DNA of 64,000 nucleotides from positions 7,130,001 to 7,194,000 of the forward strand of contig NZ_BAABIS010000001.1 of NCBI RefSeq assembly GCF_039542905.1, given 5' to 3'. The notes beneath the pieces were generated by a model. It was not told the origin of the DNA and made no database searches. It saw only the letters and a list, made by a program, of their open reading frames with translations. The DNA comes from Kitasatospora terrestris. GTDB taxonomy: Bacteria; Actinomycetota; Actinomycetes; Streptomycetales; Streptomycetaceae. The position numbers and the translations under genes are program-made. This document shows positions 43,067 through 52,279 of the stretch, in pieces (within the stretch, counting starts at the first letter, position 1; the number at the start of each line of letters is the position of its first letter).

Positions 43067-44533
43067 TCACCTGAGGGTCCAGTGCTGGTTGGCGCCGCCG
43101 GTGGAGTCCCAGATCTGGACGGGGGTGCCGTTGGCGGTCTGGCCTCCCGGGGTTTCCAGTGCCCGGCCGCTGGCGACGTTGGTGAGGGTGTAGGAGCCGT
43201 CGCTGTTGCGGGTGGCCTTCCAGTGCTGGTTGGCGCCGCCGTTGGCGTCCCAGACCTGCATCCTCGTCCCGTTGGTGGTCCTGCCCCCGGGTTCGTCCAG
43301 GACGCGGCCGCTGGCGATGTTGGTGAGGGTGTAGGAGCCGTCGCTGTTCTGGCCGGCGCGCCACTGCTGGTTGGCGGCGCCGCTGGCGTCCCACACCTGG
43401 AGGACGGTGCCGTTGCCGTTCTGTCCGGCGGGCTCGTCGAGGACGCGTCCCGCTGCCACGTCGGTGAGTGAGTAGGCGGCCCCGGAGACGATGCCGCCGC
43501 CGGTGCTGCCGCCTCCGCCGAGGGTGGCGAGCGTGGCGCTGTAGGCCGGCTTCTTGTTGCCGTTGTTGTCGAAGAGCAGGGGGTTCTCTCCGGTGCGCCA
43601 GGAGTCGCTGTCGCGGATGCCCCAGACCGTGATGCCGGTGCAGCGGGGGACGTCGAGGCAGGCCTGGACGGTGGCGGTGTAGGCGGTGGGGGAGGCCTGG
43701 GCGATGTCGAGCTCGGTGAGCTGGACGTCGACGCCGAGGGCGGCGAAGTTGGCGAGGGTGGTCCGGAGGCTCGCCGGGGGGCCGCCCGCGCCGAAGTGGC
43801 TCTGGAAGCCGACGCAGTCGATCGGCACGCCCCGGGACTTGAAGTCCTTGACCATCCGGTAGACGCCCTGGGTCTTGGCGTCGGTCCAGTTCTCGATGCT
43901 GTAGTCGTTGTAGCAGAGCTTGGCCGAGGCATCGGTGCTGCGGGCGGTGCGGAAGGCCTCCTCGATGAAGCCGTTGCCCAGCAGGTTCTGGAACACCGAG
44001 GGGCGGTGCTGGCCGCTGCCGCCGTCGGCGAAGGCCTCGTTGACCACGTCCCAGGCGTAGATCTTCCCCTTGTAGTGGTTCATCTCGGTGGTGATGTGGT
44101 TGTTCATCACGGTGCGCAGGGTGTTCGCGTCGCCGATGGCATTGACCCAGTTGGGGAGTTGGGAGTGCCAGACCAGGGTGTGGCCGCGCATGCGCTGGCC
44201 GTGGGCGGTGGCGTGGTTGACGATCGCGTCGGCGGGGGCGAAGTTGAACGATCCGCGGGACGGTTCGACGGTGTCCCACTTCATCTCGTTCTCCGGGGTG
44301 ACCATCTTGAATTCCCGGTCGAGGACGGTGGCGTACGTCGCGTCGCCCAGCCTTCCGGCAGCCACCGCGGTGCCGAAGTAGCGGCCGCTCCCGGCCGCCG
44401 CGTCGCCGAGGGTGCCTGCCCCGGCGGCCTGCGCGGCGGGGACGGGGACGAGGGCGGCGATCACGCCGACTGCGGTACAGGCAGCCGGCGCCAGAACGTT
44501 GCGGAGACGGGTTGTTCCGTTGAGCCAGGGCAT
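43067..44533 (-). CDS. secreted GH10 endo-xylanase with ricin-type lectin domain
   Basis: A 488-residue protein from ATG 44533 after AGGAGAACG. Signal peptide to about residue 36. GH10 domain about 45-340 with WDVVNEAF (acid/base Glu166) and LTELDI (nucleophile, about Glu274). A Gly-rich linker leads to a C-terminal lectin domain of three repeats sharing DGSYTLTN(I/V)ASGR and NQ(Q/H)W. The catalytic part is closely similar to that of the fusion enzyme (same length and motif spacing), which marks them as paralogues. The palindromic operator at 44689 lies upstream, shared with the divergent esterase. Confidence 0.93.
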   Translation of the reverse strand: MPWLNGTTRLRNVLAPAACTAVGVIAALVPVPAAQAAGAGTLGDAAAGSGRYFGTAVAAGRLGDATYATVLDREFKMVTPENEMKWDTVEPSRGSFNFAPADAIVNHATAHGQRMRGHTLVWHSQLPNWVNAIGDANTLRTVMNNHITTEMNHYKGKIYAWDVVNEAFADGGSGQHRPSVFQNLLGNGFIEEAFRTARSTDASAKLCYNDYSIENWTDAKTQGVYRMVKDFKSRGVPIDCVGFQSHFGAGGPPASLRTTLANFAALGVDVQLTELDIAQASPTAYTATVQACLDVPRCTGITVWGIRDSDSWRTGENPLLFDNNGNKKPAYSATLATLGGGGSTGGGIVSGAAYSLTDVAAGRVLDEPAGQNGNGTVLQVWDASGAANQQWRAGQNSDGSYTLTNIASGRVLDEPGGRTTNGTRMQVWDANGGANQHWKATRNSDGSYTLTNVASGRALETPGGQTANGTPVQIWDSTGGANQHWTLR

Positions 44534-44688
44534 GACGGATCGTTCTCCTTGGGTGGGGGGAGTCACGCGCCGGGAGAGGCTGGGCGTGCCGGCGGTCGTG
44601 CGAGCGCGGGTGTTCCGCCGGGTGGCGCGCGGAGTGGGGTGGGCGGGGGCTCGAGGGAAGGGGTGGGCGCCGGGCCCTCGAGCACTCC

Positions 44689-44702
44689 TGTTAGCGCTAA
44701 CA
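44689..44702. promoter_or_regulatory. perfect LacI-type operator
   Basis: TGTTAGCGCTAACA, a perfect 14-bp palindrome, in the divergent region between the GH10 gene (start 155 bases away) and the CE1 esterase gene. Four further copies with zero to two changes occur in this island. Confidence 0.85.
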
Positions 44703-44987
44703 AACTTTCTGCGGGGCAAGCCTCTCCAAGTTTGCCTCGGTGAAATCTGTATCAGGCATTGCCAGTTGTCAATACTCCGCGCAGCGGTCAACCCGCAGCC
44801 GGGGCGACGGCCCGGGGGTCCGGGCCGCCGGGGCGGCCCCGGGCCTTCGGAGGCTGTCGCTCCCTCCCACCGGGCGTTCGCTGCACGGTTGTTGACGCCG
44901 GCGACCGACTGGCACGAGTATCGTTGACGTTTCATCCGTGGTGGCGCCGGAACCTTCTCACGCTCATGCAATCGACGGAGAGGTCCC

Positions 44988-46334
44988 ATGTCCCGATCCC
45001 GCTCGTTCGTGTCCAGGCTGATCGGCGTCATCGCCGTGGTCGGCCTCGCGGTGGGCCTGAGCCTGCAGGCGGCCCCACGGGCCGCTGCCGCCTCGCTCAC
45101 CCAGGTCACGAACTTCGGCACCAACCCGACCGGCCTGCTGATGCACGTGTACGTGCCGGCCGGCGTCAAGCCCAACCCGCCGATCCTGCTGGCCCTCCAC
45201 GGCTGCCAGGGCACGGGCCCCTACATGTACTCGAGCACCGACTTCGCCTCGCTCGCCGACCAGTACGGGTTCCTCGTCATCTACCCCTCGACGAGCCCCA
45301 GCGGCAGTTGCTGGGACGTCTCCTCGGACCAGGCGCTGACCCGCAACGGCGGCAGCGATCCGGTCGGGCTGATGTCGATGATCACCTACGCGGAGCAGCA
45401 CTACGGCGGCAACGCCAACGCCGTCTACGTCACCGGGGAGTCCTCGGGCGGCATGATGACCAACGTCATGCTCGCCGACTACCCCGACGTGTTCAAGGCC
45501 GGCGCGGCCTTCATGGGAGTGCCCTACCACTGCTTCGCCACCGGAACGGTGCGCGGCTGGAACTCGGCCTGTGCGCAGGGCCGGGTGTCCATGACCCCGC
45601 AGCAGTGGGGCGGCCTGGTGCGGAACACGGCCTACCCCGGCTACACCGGTCCGCGGCCGCGCGTGCAGCTCTGGCACGGGACCGCCGACACCATCCTGAA
45701 CTACAACAACTTCGGTGAAGAGATCAAGCAGTGGACCGACGTCCTCGGCGTGAGCCGGACGCCGTCGGCCACCGACACCCCCGCCTCCGGCTGGACCCGG
45801 ACCCGGTACAACAACAGCGCCGGCACCACCCAGGTCGAGGCGTACAGCATTGCCGGAGCCGGGCACCAACTGCCGGTCCAGGGAGCGGGGATGGCCGCCA
45901 ACGCGGTCCACTTCATGGGGCTGGACGCGGCCTCCTCGGGGAGCACGACAGGCGCGCTGCGCGCGGTGGCCGCGGGCAAGTGCCTGACCGACCCGAGCAC
46001 GACGGCGGGGACCCAGCAGCAGATCTCCGCCTGCGGCGGCGGCGCGAACCAGACCTGGACCCGAACGGCGTCGAACCAGCTGACCGTGGCCGTCGGTGGC
46101 AGCACGCTGTGCCTGGACGCCAGCGCCAAGGGCACCACCAACGGCACCAAGGTCATCGTCTGGTCCTGCAACGGGCAGCCCAACCAGCAGTGGCAGGTCA
46201 ACCCGAACGGGACCGTCACCGGAGTGCAGTCGGGGCTCTGCCTGGACGTGGCCGGGCTGGGGACCGCCGACGGCACCCCCGTCCAGCTGTGGAGCTGCAG
46301 TGGCGGCACGAACCAACAGTGGTCGATGGGGTGA
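44988..46334 (+). CDS. secreted CE1-family (PHB depolymerase-like) esterase with CBM13
   Basis: A 448-residue protein from ATG 44988 after GGAGAGG. Signal peptide to about residue 35. The alpha/beta-hydrolase domain (about 37-310) has oxyanion-region LLALHGC, nucleophile elbow GESSGG with Ser152, and a late LWHGTADTILNY (Asp) and AGAGHQLP (His). Enzymes of this type are acetyl-xylan or feruloyl esterases. A CBM13 domain (about 318-448) repeats NQTW, NQQW and NQQW. It complements the xylanases by removing ester groups. Confidence 0.9.
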   Translation: MSRSRSFVSRLIGVIAVVGLAVGLSLQAAPRAAAASLTQVTNFGTNPTGLLMHVYVPAGVKPNPPILLALHGCQGTGPYMYSSTDFASLADQYGFLVIYPSTSPSGSCWDVSSDQALTRNGGSDPVGLMSMITYAEQHYGGNANAVYVTGESSGGMMTNVMLADYPDVFKAGAAFMGVPYHCFATGTVRGWNSACAQGRVSMTPQQWGGLVRNTAYPGYTGPRPRVQLWHGTADTILNYNNFGEEIKQWTDVLGVSRTPSATDTPASGWTRTRYNNSAGTTQVEAYSIAGAGHQLPVQGAGMAANAVHFMGLDAASSGSTTGALRAVAAGKCLTDPSTTAGTQQQISACGGGANQTWTRTASNQLTVAVGGSTLCLDASAKGTTNGTKVIVWSCNGQPNQQWQVNPNGTVTGVQSGLCLDVAGLGTADGTPVQLWSCSGGTNQQWSMG

Positions 46335-46339
46335 CCCGT

Positions 46340-46389
46340 CGGCCGGCCCGCCGGGCGCCCACGGGGGTGGCGCCCGTGCGGGCCGGCCG
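46340..46389. terminator. bidirectional terminator
   Basis: CGGCCGGCCCG (46340-46350) and CCGGGCGCC pair with GGCGCCCG and CGGGCCGGCCG (46379-46389), a long imperfect stem between the convergent esterase and xylanase genes. Confidence 0.75.
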
Positions 46390-46472
46390 CGCGTGCCGGG
46401 GGCCGGCTGCCGCAGGTGTGCCGGACCGGAGGCCGCCGGACCTTCCGCCGGGCCGCGGAGCCGGTGGGGGAG

Positions 46473-47642
46473 CTACTTCCTGCCGCCGTCGTGACGCGCG
46501 CTGTCGGCGGCCAGGGCGAGGTCCTTCCGGAGGGCGAAGTAGGCGGGCTTCGGCCGCATGTCCACGTCGTAGAGCAGGCCGTAGCCCGTGCCGCTGAACG
46601 TGCCGGGGATCCACGAGTCGCCGTCGTACACGCCCCAGGCGGTGAACGAGACGCACTGCCGGACGAGTTGGCAGGCCTTCAGCATCTCGGAGAACTCGTA
46701 CGGCTGGGCGAACGCGGCGAGCTGGCTCGTCGGCACCTGCTCCGTCGCGTTGTTCACGAAGGTGCGCACGTCGGCCTCGGTGACGGCGACCTTCAGGCCC
46801 AGGTCCGCGTAGGACTGCAGGTCGGCCTGGAAGCGCTGGGGGTCGAATCCGTACTGGGTGTCCAGGTGGCCCTGCTCGCCGATGCCGTCGATCGGCACGC
46901 CCTGGGCGAGGAGCCGCTCGACGTAGTCGTGGACCGCGGTGAACTTCGCGTTGCTGCCGTCCTGGCCCGCGATGTTGTAGTCGTTGTAGAACAGCAGGGC
47001 CTTCGGATCCGCCTGGTGGGCCCAGCGGAAGACGTCGGCGACGATGCCCTCGCCCAGGTGCCTGATCCAGAAGTCTTCGCTGTTCAGGCCGTTGGGCAGA
47101 GCCTTGTCCCAGGAATTGGCGAAGACCTCGTTGACCACGTCCCACTGCCAGACCTGGCCGCGGAAGTGGCCGACCTCGTCCGTGACGTGCCGATGGAGGA
47201 TCTCGCGCAGCTGCGGGTCGCTGATGGTGCCGTTGTCGACCCCGGTGGTGAGCCAGGCGGGCAGCTGGTTGTGCCACATCAGGGTGTGGCCCCGGACCGA
47301 CTGCCCGTGCTGCCGGGCGAATTGGACGAGCTGATCGGCCGGCCGCCAGTCGTGGGCGCCCCGGGTGGGCTCCACCGCCTCCCACTTCATGGCGTTCTCC
47401 GGCGTCACCACCGAGAACTGGTCGGCGACGATGTCGGTGTAGTTCCGGTCGGAGCCCAAGTGGGCCATGTCGACGGCCGTTCCGATGCCCAGGCCCTGAT
47501 GGGCGCCGAGGGCGCGCAGCGAGTCGCCGGCCGCGGACGGCCTCTTGTCCCCGGCGTCTCCGGCGGTCGCGACCGCGGAGGGGGCGAGCAGGAGAACGGC
47601 GGCTGCGGCTACCGCGGCCCCCAGCTGACGGCGTAGTTGCAC
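46473..47642 (-). CDS. secreted GH10 endo-xylanase without accessory domain
   Basis: A 389-residue protein; GTG at 47642 follows GAGGAG. Signal peptide to about residue 26. GH10 motifs: VTPENAMKWEAVEPTRG, RGHTLMWHNQLP, WDVVNEVF with Glu172, YNDYN and the nucleophile in VAVTEADV. It is more distant from the other two xylanases and has no binding module. Its promoter region carries a different palindrome (TTTCGAAA arms, 47668-47688), so it may answer to a xylo-oligosaccharide rather than an arabinose signal. Confidence 0.92.
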   Translation of the reverse strand: MQLRRQLGAAVAAAAVLLLAPSAVATAGDAGDKRPSAAGDSLRALGAHQGLGIGTAVDMAHLGSDRNYTDIVADQFSVVTPENAMKWEAVEPTRGAHDWRPADQLVQFARQHGQSVRGHTLMWHNQLPAWLTTGVDNGTISDPQLREILHRHVTDEVGHFRGQVWQWDVVNEVFANSWDKALPNGLNSEDFWIRHLGEGIVADVFRWAHQADPKALLFYNDYNIAGQDGSNAKFTAVHDYVERLLAQGVPIDGIGEQGHLDTQYGFDPQRFQADLQSYADLGLKVAVTEADVRTFVNNATEQVPTSQLAAFAQPYEFSEMLKACQLVRQCVSFTAWGVYDGDSWIPGTFSGTGYGLLYDVDMRPKPAYFALRKDLALAADSARHDGGRK

Positions 47643-47667
47643 AGTGGACTCCTCGTGGCTGCCAAGG

Positions 47668-47688
47668 GATTTCGAAAGTTTCGAAATC
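47668..47688 (-). promoter_or_regulatory. TTTCGAAA-type palindromic operator
   Basis: ATTTCGAAAGTTTCGAAAT (47669-47687) is a perfect palindrome around a central G, extended by one G/C pair. It begins 26 bases upstream of the xylanase start. It resembles GAAA/TTTC motifs reported upstream of Streptomyces xylan genes. Confidence 0.75.
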
Positions 47689-47802
47689 TCTGCGAATGAT
47701 TCGGAAGCTATCTGTGCGGATATTCTCCAGTCAATGGTCGTGCGTCCGGAAGCAGTTGAGGGGCCTGGGGTGGCAGTCCGGGCCTGGGAAGGTCATGGGG
47801 GA

Positions 47803-47816
47803 TCGAAATGTTTCGA
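47803..47816. promoter_or_regulatory. second TTTCGA-type palindrome
   Basis: TCGAAATGTTTCGA: 6-bp arms TCGAAA/TTTCGA with a two-base spacer, 161 bases upstream of the xylanase start and 233 bases before the GH127 start. Confidence 0.55.
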
Positions 47817-47978
47817 GGCCGCGCCGTTCTGCCGCACCTCTGGACGGGGTCCGGACGGCGGGGGTATAAACGTGGCACTCGTCGAAGGTCGGACCTGGCG
47901 CTCTCCGCGGTCCGCGGTCCTTCGGCGCCATCTCCACGTGCGCCTCCGCCGACCGGCGCGCTTTCGTCCGACGTCAGT

Positions 47979-47992
47979 TGTTAGCGTTAACA
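47979..47992 (+). promoter_or_regulatory. LacI-type operator before the GH127 gene
   Basis: TGTTAGCGTTAACA, one base from the perfect palindrome, 57 bases before the start codon. Confidence 0.75.
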
Positions 47993-48048
47993 CTCCGCGC
48001 CGTGCTGTGCATCGGTCTCCTCCCCACCCGGAAGGACCAGTCCCCGCG

Positions 48049-50757
48049 ATGTCGCCCGTTCCCCTGAACCGCCGCAGCCTGCTCAAGGCGACCGGCGTGC
48101 TGACCCTCGCCCCCGCCATCGGTCTCGGCCTCGCCCCGGCGGCCGCGGAGGCAGCCGAAGCCGCCGGCTCCTCGACGCAGCCCTTCGACCTCGGCCAGGT
48201 CCGGCTCACGGCCGGCCGCTTGCGCGACAACCAGGACCGGACCCTGGCGTACCTGCGCTTCGTCGACGTCGACCGCCTGCTGTACAACTTCCGTGCGAAC
48301 CACCGGCTGTCCACCAACGCCGCTGCCGCGACCGGAGGCTGGGACGCGCCGTCGTTCCCGTTCCGCACCCACGTGCAGGGGCACTTCCTCAGCGCGTGGG
48401 CCCAGGCGTACGCGGGCGCCGGCGACACCGTCTGCCGGGACAAGGCCGCCCACATGGTGGCCGAGCTGGCCAAGTGCCAGGCCAACAACGCCGCAGCGGG
48501 ATTCTCCGCCGGCTACCTGTCGGGCTTCCCCGAGAACGACTTCGCCCAGCTCGAGTCCGGCTCGCTCAAGAACGGCAACGTCCCCTACTACTGCGTCCAC
48601 AAGACCATGGCCGGTCTGCTCGACGTGTGGCGCCTGCTGGGCAGCAGCCAGGCCCGGGACGTCCTGCTGGGCCTCGCCGGCTGGGTCGACCTGCGCACCG
48701 GCCGGCTCACCCGGAGCCAGATGCAGGCGCTGATGGGCACCGAGTTCGGCGGCATGAACGAGGTCCTGGCCGACCTCCACCTGCAGACCGGGGACGCGCG
48801 CTGGCTGACGGTCGCCCAACGCTTCGACCACGCGGCCGTCTTCGACCCGCTGGCCGCCGGACAGGACCAGCTCAACGGCCTGCACGCGAACACCCAGGTG
48901 CCGAAGTGGATCGGAGCCGTCCGCGAATACCGCGCCACCGGGACGGCGCGCTACCGCGACATCGCCTCCCAGGCCTGGAACATTTGCACCACCGCGCACA
49001 GCTACGCCATCGGCGGCAACAGCCAGGCCGAGCACTTCCGCGCACCCGACGCGATCGCCACCCAGCTGACCAACGACACCTGCGAACTCTGCAACTCGTA
49101 CAACATGCTCAAACTCACGCGCGAACTCTGGCAGTTGGACCCGGGCCGAGCCGGCTACTTCGACTTCTACGAGCGCACCCTGCTCAACCACGTCGTCGGT
49201 GCGCAGAACCCCGCCGACCCGCACGGGCACGTCACCTACTTCACCCCGCTCAGGCCCGGCGGCCGCCGCGGGGTCGGCCCGGCCTGGGGCGGCGGCACCT
49301 GGAGCACCGACTACGACTCCTTCTGGTGCTGCCAGGGCACCGGCATGGAGTCCAACACCAAACTGGCGGACTCCGTCTACTTCCACGACGGCACCACGCT
49401 GATCGTGAACCTGTTCGCGCCCACGGTCCTCACCTGGGCGGAGCGCGGCCTCACGGTCACCCAGACCACCGCCTACCCCGCGGAGGACACCACCACGCTC
49501 ACGATCGGCGGCAGCGCGGGCGACACCTGGTCGATGCGCATCCGGATCCCGGCCTGGACGTCCGGCGCCACCGTGAGCGTCAACGGCACGGTGCAGAACG
49601 TCGCCACCGCGCCCGGCAGCTACGCCACCGTCACCCGTGCCTGGGCCTCCGGCGACACGGTGACCGTCAAGCTGCCCATGCGGGTCACGCTCCGGGCCGC
49701 CAACGACAACCCGGACGTCGCCGCGGTGACCTACGGCCCGGTCGTGCTGTGCGGCAACTACGGCAGCACCGCGCTGTCCGCGCTCCCGGTCCTCGACCCG
49801 GCGTCGGTCACCCGCACCGGCACCACGGGCCTCGCCTTCACCGCGACCGCCAACGGAGCCCCCGTCGGCCTGAGTCCCTTCCACGACGCGCAGGGCTTCA
49901 ACTACTCCGTCTACTGGAACACCAGGAGCAGCGGGTTCCGCCTGCTCAACGCGGGCAGCGGGCTCGTGCTCGGCGTGCAGAACATGTCCACCGCGGACGG
50001 CGGGCCCGCCCTCCAGTGGGGCGACAGCGGCACCGCCGACCACGACTGGGCCCCGGTCGTCGACGGCGACGCGCTGCGCCTGCGCAACGCCAACAGCGGC
50101 AAGGTCCTGGGCGTGCAGAACATGTCCACCGCCGACAACGCCTCCGTGCTCCAGTGGTCGGACAACGGCACCGCCGACCACCGGTGGACGGTCGTCGGGA
50201 CGGCCGACGGCTCGCACGGCCTGCGCAACGCCAACAGCGGCAAGCTGCTCGGCATCGCCGGCGCCTCCACCGCCCAGGGCGCGTTCGCCGTCCAGGTCCC
50301 GGACACCGGCTCGGCCACCAGCCGGTGGTGGTTCGTCCCGACCGGCACCCGGCGCATCCAGAACGTGGGCAGCGGGCTGCTGCTCGGCGTGCAGACCATG
50401 TCGACCGCCGACGGCGCCCAGGTGATCCAGTGGGGCGACAACGGCACCGCCGACCACCTGTGGACGGCCGTGGTCGATTCCGGAGGCCACCTGCGGTTCA
50501 AGAACTCCCACAGCGGCAAGGTCCTCGCCGTGGAGGGCGGCGGCACGGCCAACGGCGCCAGGATCGTCCAGTGGACGGACGACGGGGCCGGGGACCACCG
50601 CTGGCGGCTGCGCCACGGCGGCGGCGACACCTTCCGCATCCAGTCCGCCACGAGCGGTCGCGTCCTCGGCGTCTCCGGTGCGTCCGCCTCCCAGGGCGCC
50701 CAGATCGTCCTGTGGGACGACAACGGCACGTCGGACCACCTCTGGCGCTTCCTCTGA
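48049..50757 (+). CDS. exported GH127-family beta-L-arabinofuranosidase with six lectin repeats
   Basis: A 902-residue protein; ATG at 48049 after GGAAGG. The N terminus LNRRSLLKATG is a twin-arginine signal. The catalytic part (about 45-620) shows the GH127 zinc-thiolate site: CELCNSYNMLKL supplies Glu and Cys, and FWCCQGTGMES the cysteine pair; one Cys of these is the nucleophile in the family. Six repeats of about 45 residues follow (e.g. GSGLVLGVQNMSTADGGPAL), equal to two beta-trefoils. It should release beta-linked L-arabinofuranose from plant glycoproteins or arabinan side chains. Tat export fits a folded metal-containing enzyme. Confidence 0.88.
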   Translation: MSPVPLNRRSLLKATGVLTLAPAIGLGLAPAAAEAAEAAGSSTQPFDLGQVRLTAGRLRDNQDRTLAYLRFVDVDRLLYNFRANHRLSTNAAAATGGWDAPSFPFRTHVQGHFLSAWAQAYAGAGDTVCRDKAAHMVAELAKCQANNAAAGFSAGYLSGFPENDFAQLESGSLKNGNVPYYCVHKTMAGLLDVWRLLGSSQARDVLLGLAGWVDLRTGRLTRSQMQALMGTEFGGMNEVLADLHLQTGDARWLTVAQRFDHAAVFDPLAAGQDQLNGLHANTQVPKWIGAVREYRATGTARYRDIASQAWNICTTAHSYAIGGNSQAEHFRAPDAIATQLTNDTCELCNSYNMLKLTRELWQLDPGRAGYFDFYERTLLNHVVGAQNPADPHGHVTYFTPLRPGGRRGVGPAWGGGTWSTDYDSFWCCQGTGMESNTKLADSVYFHDGTTLIVNLFAPTVLTWAERGLTVTQTTAYPAEDTTTLTIGGSAGDTWSMRIRIPAWTSGATVSVNGTVQNVATAPGSYATVTRAWASGDTVTVKLPMRVTLRAANDNPDVAAVTYGPVVLCGNYGSTALSALPVLDPASVTRTGTTGLAFTATANGAPVGLSPFHDAQGFNYSVYWNTRSSGFRLLNAGSGLVLGVQNMSTADGGPALQWGDSGTADHDWAPVVDGDALRLRNANSGKVLGVQNMSTADNASVLQWSDNGTADHRWTVVGTADGSHGLRNANSGKLLGIAGASTAQGAFAVQVPDTGSATSRWWFVPTGTRRIQNVGSGLLLGVQTMSTADGAQVIQWGDNGTADHLWTAVVDSGGHLRFKNSHSGKVLAVEGGGTANGARIVQWTDDGAGDHRWRLRHGGGDTFRIQSATSGRVLGVSGASASQGAQIVLWDDNGTSDHLWRFL

Positions 50758-50763
50758 TCTGAT

Positions 50764-50786
50764 GCCCGCGCACCCGGGGCGCGGGC
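50764..50786 (+). terminator. terminator of the GH127 gene
   Basis: GCCCGCGC (50764-50771) pairs with 50779-50786 around a seven-base loop, six bases after the stop codon. Confidence 0.75.
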
Positions 50787-51010
50787 GGTGGGTGCGGGCG
50801 GCAGGATGCCGATGGTCGGGGCATCGTGCCGCCCGCTGCCGCGCGGGCAGCCGGTGCCGGGCCGCATTCCGGCGCTGCCGCCGTCGTCGGGGTGTTCGGC
50901 CTCCTCGGCACCGCCCACTCGATCGGCATCCGCCCGGCCGGGTCCGCGACGGCGCCGGCCGCACCGCGGCTGGACCCGTCGCCGTGCGGTGCCCCCTGGT
51001 CGCAGCCGTG

Positions 51011-52048
51011 TCACCGATCGGGGCGAAGCGCCGGGCCGGTGCTGCGGCGCAGGACCATCTCCGGCGCGATCCGGACGCGGGTGCCGGGGTGGGGGCTGCC
51101 GGAGAGTTCGGCGACGAGGAGTTCGAGGGCGCGGCGGCCGAGTTCGCCGAAGTCCTGGCGGACGGTGGTCAGCGGCGGGGTGAAGTAGGCGGCCTCGGGG
51201 ATGTCGTCGAAGCCGACGACGCTGATGTCGCCCGGCACCGCGCGGCCGGCCTCGTGCAGGGCCCGGAGCAGGCCGAGGGCCATGTGGTCGTTGGCGCAGA
51301 ACACCGCGGTGACCTCGGGCAGACGCGCGATCCGCTGCCCCGCCTCGTATCCGGAGCGGGCGCTCCAGTCGCCGGTCTCCACGACCGGTGTGCGGGCGCC
51401 GACGGATTCCAGCGCGCGCTGCCAGCCCTGCTGACGGTCCTGGCTCTCCAACCAGCCGGAGGGGCCGGCCAGATGGTGGACGGTGAGGTGGCCGAGGTCG
51501 AGCAGTTGCCGGGTGGCGGCCTCCGCGCCGGCGCGGTTGTCGACCGAGACCATCGGAATGCTCGAGCGGGTGCCGGAGCCGACGGCGACGATCGGCACCG
51601 AGCTGGACAGCTTGGTGACGGCGCTGACCGCTGACGTCTGCGGGGCGATCACCGCGACGCCTTCGACGCCCTGGTCGCGCAACCGGTCGACGGCCTCCTG
51701 GAGGGAGCGGCTGTCCAGTGAGCGCAGGCTGGCGACGCTGACGAAGTACCCGGCGCTGCGGGCCGCCCGCTCTATGCCGTCCAGCATCGACGCCGGCCCG
51801 TAGAGCGTGGAGCCGAAGCTGACCACGCCGAGTGTCTGGGAGCGGCGGGTGGCCAGCGCACGTGCGGCCGAGTTGGGGCGGTAGTCGAGCTCGCGGATGG
51901 CCGCGAGGACCCGCTTCCTGGTCCCGGGCCGGACGTGCGGGGCACCGTTGAGCACCCGCGACACCGTCTGGTGCGACACCCCGGCCAGCTTCGCGACGTC
52001 CGCCATCACCGGCTGCCGCGCGTCCGGGCCTGCCGTTTCGGTCCCCAA
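51011..52048 (-). CDS. LacI-family transcriptional repressor
   Basis: A 345-residue protein. TTG at 52048 after GAGGGAG is the likely start; ATG 52006 is inside the family-typical N terminus. DNA-binding domain about 15-65 (MADVAKLAGVSHQTVSRVLN, hinge NSAARALATRRS). The periplasmic-binding-protein-like effector domain follows (about 72-335), with VFCANDHMALGLLRAL and ISVVGFDDIPEAAYFTPPLT. It lies in the middle of the arabinan genes and is the best candidate to bind the TGTTAGCGCTAACA palindromes. The effector is probably L-arabinose or an arabino-oligosaccharide. Confidence 0.9.
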   Translation of the reverse strand: MGTETAGPDARQPVMADVAKLAGVSHQTVSRVLNGAPHVRPGTRKRVLAAIRELDYRPNSAARALATRRSQTLGVVSFGSTLYGPASMLDGIERAARSAGYFVSVASLRSLDSRSLQEAVDRLRDQGVEGVAVIAPQTSAVSAVTKLSSSVPIVAVGSGTRSSIPMVSVDNRAGAEAATRQLLDLGHLTVHHLAGPSGWLESQDRQQGWQRALESVGARTPVVETGDWSARSGYEAGQRIARLPEVTAVFCANDHMALGLLRALHEAGRAVPGDISVVGFDDIPEAAYFTPPLTTVRQDFGELGRRALELLVAELSGSPHPGTRVRIAPEMVLRRSTGPALRPDR

Positions 52049-52226
52049 CCTGTCACTCCCTCAGCGATTGCGGACGTGTACCGGGCGGCTGTTCCGCCTC
52101 GCGGGGTGCGGGGGAAGCAGTGGAGTCGCGCGCATCGGTACCTCGGAAGAGTACCCGCCTGTGGTGTTCGCCCATGCTCGCGACGACGGGGCCGGGGCGG
52201 GTGGCCGACCTGGGCGGTGCTGCGGG

Positions 52227-52265
52227 CCGGGTGGCCCGGTCGCGTTCCGCGACCGGGCCACCCGG
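52227..52265 (-). terminator. terminator of the lectin-GH62 gene
   Basis: A perfect 18-bp stem (52227-52244 with 52248-52265) and three-base loop, 14 bases beyond the stop of the minus-strand GH62 gene. Confidence 0.85.
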
Positions 52266-52279
52266 AATGTCCGGCGGGT

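Noticed and set aside
47974..50964. Minus-strand frame of 996 codons opposite the GH127 gene
   Set aside because: Composition is Gly/Val/Ala/Asp-rich without domains, while the plus strand encodes recognisable GH127 motifs.
50761..51010. Possible gene in the gap after the GH127 gene
   Set aside because: Several overlapping frames exist but none has a start signal or domain; the region begins with a terminator hairpin and lies beyond the 3' end of the LacI gene.
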